From contig CP091730.1 in the NCBI GenBank assembly GCA_022009915.1, positions 744,001-808,000 of the forward strand: DNA of 64,000 bases, read 5' to 3'. The notes beneath the pieces are model-generated. The model was not told where the DNA came from and did not search any database. It saw nothing but the letters and a program-made list of their open reading frames with translations. The translations under genes and the position numbers were made by a program. Below are positions 59,894-64,000 of this stretch, piece after piece. The DNA comes from Alistipes putredinis (GTDB taxonomy: Bacteria; Bacteroidota; Bacteroidia; Bacteroidales; Rikenellaceae). Every line of letters begins with the position of its first letter. The stretch's first letter is position 1.

Positions 59894-61772
59894 TCAGCCC
59901 TCGATTGCTGCGAGAATGGAGCGGGTGTCGTAGCCGCATTCGGCCGTAAGTTCCGCAACCGAGCCGTGTTCGATGAAACGGTCCGGAATGCCGAGCCGTA
60001 CTACCGTGCAATCGTATCCGTTGTCGGCCAGAAAGTTGCGGATGGCGCTGCCAATTCCGCCGCGAAGCGCTCCGTCTTCGACCGTTATGACGCGGCTGAA
60101 ATTTCGGCCGACCTCGTGCAGCAGTTCTTCGTCCAGCGGTTTGGCGAACCGCATGTCGTAATGCGCGGCGTCGATACCTTGTGCGGCTGCCAGCCTCGAC
60201 GGCCTTTGCCGCAGAATTGCCGACCGGACCCAAAGTCAGTACGGCTACGCCGCTTCCTTCGCGAAGCCGCCGTCCCTTGCCTATCGCCATGCTCTCGAAC
60301 TCCGCTCCACGCCACTCGGTCCCCGCACCTCTGCCGCGGGGGTAGCGTATTACGAACGGCCGGCCGGAAATCGAGGCCGTGTACATCATGTTGCGCAATT
60401 CGAGTTCGTCAAGCGGCGAAGCTATCACGATATTGGGAATACACCCGAAATAGGCGATGTCGAAAGCCCCGTGGTGGTGGCGCCGTCCTCGCCCACGAGT
60501 CCGCCTCGGTCCAGACACATGACCACGCCCAGATTCTGCAATGCGACGTCGTGTATGACATTGTCGTAGGCGCGTTGCATGAATGTGGAGTATATGTTGC
60601 AGAACGGAACGAGCCCCTTCCGCCGCCAGACCCGCGGAGAAAGTCACTGCATGTCCTTCTGCGATGCCCACGTCGAAACATCTGTCGGGCATGCGCTCCA
60701 TCATCATGTTCAGTGAGCAGCCCGACGGCATGGCCGGCGTGATTCCGACGATGCGGGAGTCACGTTCGGCGAGCTCTATTATTGTCTGTCCGAAGACATC
60801 CTGATATTTGTCCGGCAGAGACGCATCCGAAACTTCGAACCGCTCGCCGGTTTCCGGATTGAACCGCCCTGGCGCATGCCACAGAGCCTGATTCTTCTCG
60901 GCCGGAGCATACCCCTTGCCCTTGACGGTCATGGCGTGTAGCAGTTTGGGCCCCGGAATCTCTTTCAGGTCGCGCAGGACCTTGACCATGCTCTTTATGT
61001 CGTTGCCGTCCACCGGCCCGAAATAGCGGAATCCGAAACTCTCGAACAGATTGCTCTGCTGCAAAAGCCCGTGCTTTATGGCGTTTCCGGTTTTGCGCAG
61101 AAAGCGGTGCACAGCCGAATGCGGCGGAAAAGCGTTCCAGAGCCGCGTCTTGATTTTTATTGTAACGGCGCGAGGTGGTGATGCCGAGCAGATAGTCTTT
61201 CAGCGCACCGACATTCTTGTCGATGGCCATGCGGTTGTCGTTGAGCACGACCAGCAGATTGCTTTTGGCCGCTCCCGCGTTGTTGAGCCCCTCGAAGGCC
61301 AGTCCTCCGGTCATGGCTCCGTCGCCGATAACGGCTATCACATTGCGGGCCAAACCCTGCAACTTGTCCGCCTCGGCCATACCAAGCGCGGCCGATATGG
61401 AGACCGATGCGTGTCCGCCCACGAAAGCGTCGTAGGGACTTTCGCTGCGGCGCGGAAATCCTCCGATGCCGCCCCTTTTTGCGGAGCGTCGGGAAATCGT
61501 CGCGTCGGCCCGTTATGAATTTTGTGGGCATAGGCCTGATGCCCTACGTCCCAGATGAGACGGTCGTCGGGCGTGTCGAAGACGTAGTGTAGCGCGACGG
61601 CGATTTCTACGGCCCCGAGGCTCGCGCCCAGATGACCCGAGTTGTCGGCCAGACAGCGCACGATGAAATCTCGCACCTCGGCACAATAAAGCGGCAGCTG
61701 GTCGAGCGTGAGTTTTTTCAGCTCCGACGGGCTATTTATTTCATTCAGAAAACGATAAACTGGTCTCGACAT
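59894..61772 (-). CDS. dxs: 1-deoxy-D-xylulose-5-phosphate synthase (apparent frameshifts)
   Basis: Thiamine-diphosphate enzyme that joins pyruvate and glyceraldehyde 3-phosphate, the entry step of the MEP isoprenoid pathway. The joined protein is about 625 aa. Signatures are ADNSGHLGASLGAVEIAVAL, HASVSISAALGMAEA, VIGDGAMTGGLAFEGLN (ThDP motif), ILHAMTVKGKGYAPAE, DVGIAEGHAVTFSAGLA and EDGATHHGAFDIAY. Shifts lie near 61513, 61475, 61158 (A5), 60640, 60475 and 60192-60196 (extra base in AGCT). The start is the ATG at 61772, divergent from the OmpA lipoprotein gene. Confidence 0.93.
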
Positions 61773-61860
61773 TGCCGTCCGATTCTCTTGCGGTTCACAA
61801 AGGTAGGCAAAATATTGCTCAATTTCCAGAAAAAACAGTATCTTCGCCTTTGATAAGAGA

Positions 61861-62727
61861 ATGCCGAAGATGAAAACAGCGTATAAAATACTGATGACGT
61901 GTGTCTTGTGCCTGTCGATAGCGTCTTGCGTACCTACGCGCAAGTACGATTCGATGCGTGCGCAGGTGATGCGCTACGAATCCGAACTGGACCGTGCGGC
62001 CCGACATATGGACAAGCTCGAAGCCCGAAACGACAGTCTTTTCTCGGTGACGGAGGCTCTGGCGTCCGATACGGCCCGTCTCGCCTCGCAGACGCGCGAA
62101 TTGAATGGCCGGTATGCCAAACTTCTGGCCGACGGTTCGGCCGAAGCGGCCAGAATGCTGCGGCAGTTGGAGCAGAGCCAGAGCGAGCTGGCCCGACGTT
62201 CGCAGCGTGTGGACGAACTCGAACAGCTTCTCAGCGCACGCGAACAGAGCATCGAGTCGCTCCGCAGTTTAGTGGCCGACGCACTGCTCGGGTTCGAAGG
62301 CAAGGGGCTTACCGTCTCGGTTCGGGACGGCAAGGTGTACGTGTCGATGGACGACAAGCTGCTGTTCCGTTCCGGCAGTTTCGAGATAGACCCGCGCGGA
62401 GCCAAGGCCGTGAGGGATTTGGCCGAGGTGCTGGCTGCCAACCCCGACATCAACGTGATGGTGGAGGGGCATACGGACGATGTCCCGTACCGCGGGCAGG
62501 GACAGCTCAAAGACAATCTGGACCTTAGCGCAAAGCGTGCCACTACCGTCGTCAGGCTTCTTTTGGAAAACGAGGGCATCGCCCCCGTGCGTATAATCGC
62601 GGCTGGACGCGGCGAGTCGCTGCCTGTGGCCGAGGGCAAGACCGAGCAGGCCCGTGCGCAGAACAGGCGCACCGAGATTATCCTGACGCCCAAAATCGAC
62701 GAACTCTACAAACTCATCAATCAGTAA
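61861..62727 (+). CDS. OmpA-family lipoprotein with coiled coil
   Basis: 288 aa, intact. Lipoprotein signal (ILMTCVLCLSIASC); an alternative start at 61870 gives a shorter, more usual signal peptide. Residues of about 30-140 are a long coiled coil (RYESELDRAARHMDKLEARN, RMLRQLEQSQSELARRSQRV). The C-terminal OmpA domain has LLFRSGSFEIDPRGAKAV, VMVEGHTDDVPY, DLSAKRATTVVRLL and QNRRTEIIL, the peptidoglycan-binding residues. It should tether the outer membrane to the cell wall. pyrH follows 5 nt later. Confidence 0.9.
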   Translation: MPKMKTAYKILMTCVLCLSIASCVPTRKYDSMRAQVMRYESELDRAARHMDKLEARNDSLFSVTEALASDTARLASQTRELNGRYAKLLADGSAEAARMLRQLEQSQSELARRSQRVDELEQLLSAREQSIESLRSLVADALLGFEGKGLTVSVRDGKVYVSMDDKLLFRSGSFEIDPRGAKAVRDLAEVLAANPDINVMVEGHTDDVPYRGQGQLKDNLDLSAKRATTVVRLLLENEGIAPVRIIAAGRGESLPVAEGKTEQARAQNRRTEIILTPKIDELYKLINQ

Positions 62728-62732
62728 CGGAC

Positions 62733-63443
62733 ATGAAATACAAACGCATACTTTTGAAACTCAGCGGCGAATCGCTGCAAGGCAAACAGTCTTACGGACA
62801 CTCGTCGCAGGTGCTGGCCTCGTATGCCCGACAAATCGGGCAGGCGGCCGAAAGCGGCATACAGATAGGTATAGTTATCGGAGGCGGCAACATCTTTCGC
62901 GGCCTGAGCGGTGTGAGCAAAGGCTTCGACCGCGTCAAGGGCGACCAGATGGGAATGCTCGCCACGGTGATAAACTCCCTTGCTCTGCAATCGGCTCTGG
63001 AAGCCGAGGACGTGAAATGCAAGGTGCTTACCGCAATCCGCATGGAGCCGATAGGCGAGTACTACTCCAAGGCCAAGGCCATAGAGTATCTCAACGAGGG
63101 GTATGTGGTAATCATCGGCGGAGGAACCTCCAATCCGTACTTCTCGACCGACACGGCATCTGCCCTGCGCGGTATCGAGATAGAGGCGGACATAATGCTC
63201 AAAGGCACCCGCGTGGACGGAATCTATACGGCCGACCCCGAGAAAGACCCTTCGGCGGTGAAGTTCGATACGATAACTTTCGACGAGGTGTACGGCCGCG
63301 GACTCAAAATAATGGACCTTACGGCATTCACCCTCTGCAAGGAGAACCGCCTGCCCCTGCTGGTGTTCGACATGGACACGGAAGGAAATCTGGCAAAGGT
63401 TTTGAACGGCGAAAAGATAGGAACCGTCGTTTCCGTAGACTAA
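62733..63443 (+). CDS. pyrH: UMP kinase
   Basis: 236 aa, intact. It phosphorylates UMP to UDP. Amino-acid-kinase-fold signatures are ILLKLSGESLQGKQ, IGIVIGGGNIFRGL, DQMGMLATVINSLALQ, VVIIGGGTSNPYFSTDTASA and DGIYTADPEKDP. The hexameric bacterial type is typical of this length. The gene starts 5 nt after the OmpA lipoprotein and 14 nt before the TlpA-like gene, so it is part of a short operon. Confidence 0.95.
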   Translation: MKYKRILLKLSGESLQGKQSYGHSSQVLASYARQIGQAAESGIQIGIVIGGGNIFRGLSGVSKGFDRVKGDQMGMLATVINSLALQSALEAEDVKCKVLTAIRMEPIGEYYSKAKAIEYLNEGYVVIIGGGTSNPYFSTDTASALRGIEIEADIMLKGTRVDGIYTADPEKDPSAVKFDTITFDEVYGRGLKIMDLTAFTLCKENRLPLLVFDMDTEGNLAKVLNGEKIGTVVSVD

Positions 63444-63457
63444 ATTCTTGTAAGGCC

Positions 63458-63976
63458 ATGAAAAAAATCGCGATTATCGTCTTCCTGCTCTTCTGCGCGT
63501 CGGGACTTAGGGCGCAGGACCCTTATCAGAAAACCACTCTCGTAAAGACGGGAGACAGGATGCCTGCTTTTACGGTCGAGATGCTGGACGGGAAAACGCT
63601 CGCCTCGGAGCAGACTCGCCGGCAAAGTGGTGCTGATAAACTTCTGGGTCACGTGGTGTCCGTACTGCATACAGGAACTGAACCACATCAAAGGCGGAGG
63701 ACTCGGGCGGCAGATGCGTAATCCCGATTTCGTCTTTCTGCCCGTTTCGCGTGGCGAGAGCCGCGAAACAGTGAGTGCGTTCGTCGCAAAACGCGGCTAT
63801 ACCTTTCCCGTTGCGATAGATTCCGACGAGAAGATGTGGAACCTTTTTCGCCACGCGGGCCATTCCGCGCAATTTCGTCGTGGACAAGAGCGGGGTGGTC
63901 GTATTCACAGGCGTGGGTTATTCCGCACAGGATTTCCAGCAGGTGAAAAAAAGCCGTAGACAAGGCGCTCGAATAG
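63458..63976 (+). CDS. Exported TlpA/ResA-like thioredoxin-fold protein (apparent frameshifts)
   Basis: About 170 aa. Signal peptide MKKIAIIVFLLFCASGLRAQ, then GDRMPAFTVEMLDGKTLAS, and after a shift at 63612-63616 (extra base in AGCT) VVLINFWVTWCPYCIQELNH with the redox pair WCPYC. LPVSRGESRETVSAFVAKRG is the helical insert; the end (NFVVDKSGVVVFTGVGYSAQDF) needs further shifts near 63865 and 63945. It ends at TAG 63974, 24 nt before the window edge. Likely a periplasmic thiol-disulfide oxidoreductase. Confidence 0.85.
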
Positions 63977-64000
63977 ACTGACGACCTGAAAAAAGATACA

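Noticed and set aside
1..64000. CRISPR arrays, insertion sequences, rRNA, restriction or toxin systems
   Set aside because: I looked for regular spaced repeats, transposase motifs, inverted terminal repeats and known defence families and found none that I can support.

Overview
The window looks like the chromosome of a Bacteroidales bacterium, most likely Rikenellaceae and Alistipes-like. The evidence is gene content (DUF4294, DUF4369/TlpA lipoproteins, a fimbrillin-type lipoprotein, several S9 peptidases and an M13 peptidase, a membrane pyrophosphatase, a PPi-type phosphofructokinase), Bacteroidetes-type promoters (TTTG about 20 nt before TAnnTTTG), weak Shine-Dalgarno sequences and a GC content that looks mid-50s by eye. 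I see no phage, insertion sequence, integrase, CRISPR array or rRNA. There is one tRNA, Arg(ACG).

Layout. 0-5 kb: edge of a fimbrillin-like lipoprotein, a PepSY-like protein, a TPR protein and gyrA. 5.2-8.9 kb: a minus-strand trio made of a Ser/Thr-kinase/WG-repeat protein, a von Willebrand A protein and a pseudokinase/WG-repeat protein. 8.9-13.1 kb: the aromatic operon pheA - aminotransferase - tyrA - DAHP synthase/chorismate mutase. It is preceded by a Phe/Tyr-rich leader peptide and a terminator/antiterminator pair, i.e. a classical attenuator. 13-20 kb: acyl-ACP thioesterase, kbl, lrp, queD, polA and a lipoprotein. 20-30 kb: nadE, a histidine phosphatase, membrane pyrophosphatase, DPP IV, nadC and coaD. 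30-36 kb: lpxD, ruvC, two DUF4369 lipoproteins, tRNA-Arg, a lipoprotein/outer-membrane pair and an MFS exporter. 36-41 kb: ffh, typA, a VOC remnant, an SRPBCC protein, pyrE and a Nudix gene. 41-51 kb: two S9 peptidases, an M13 peptidase, pgk and pfk. 51-58 kb: small envelope and unknown genes, including a large outer-membrane protein with an HExxH motif, a SUI1 factor, a SLOG protein and a YtxH/holin-like mini-operon. 58-64 kb: metY, dxs, an OmpA lipoprotein, pyrH and a TlpA-like protein.

Sequence quality. Most long genes, including essential ones (gyrA, polA, dxs, ffh, lpxD, nadC), are interrupted by single-base shifts. These fall mainly in A4/T4 runs read as five, A8/T8 runs read as seven, and, strikingly, in the centre of AGCT tetranucleotides. 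I treat them as probable sequencing or assembly errors and give gene bounds that span all frames. Protein statements for these genes come from the joined frames.

Most notable biology: (1) the Phe/Tyr attenuator in front of pheA; (2) the kinase / vWA / pseudokinase-WG module directly downstream of the aromatic operon; (3) the outer-membrane protein that joins a HEYRH metallopeptidase-like motif to a propeller-like and a barrel-like region.
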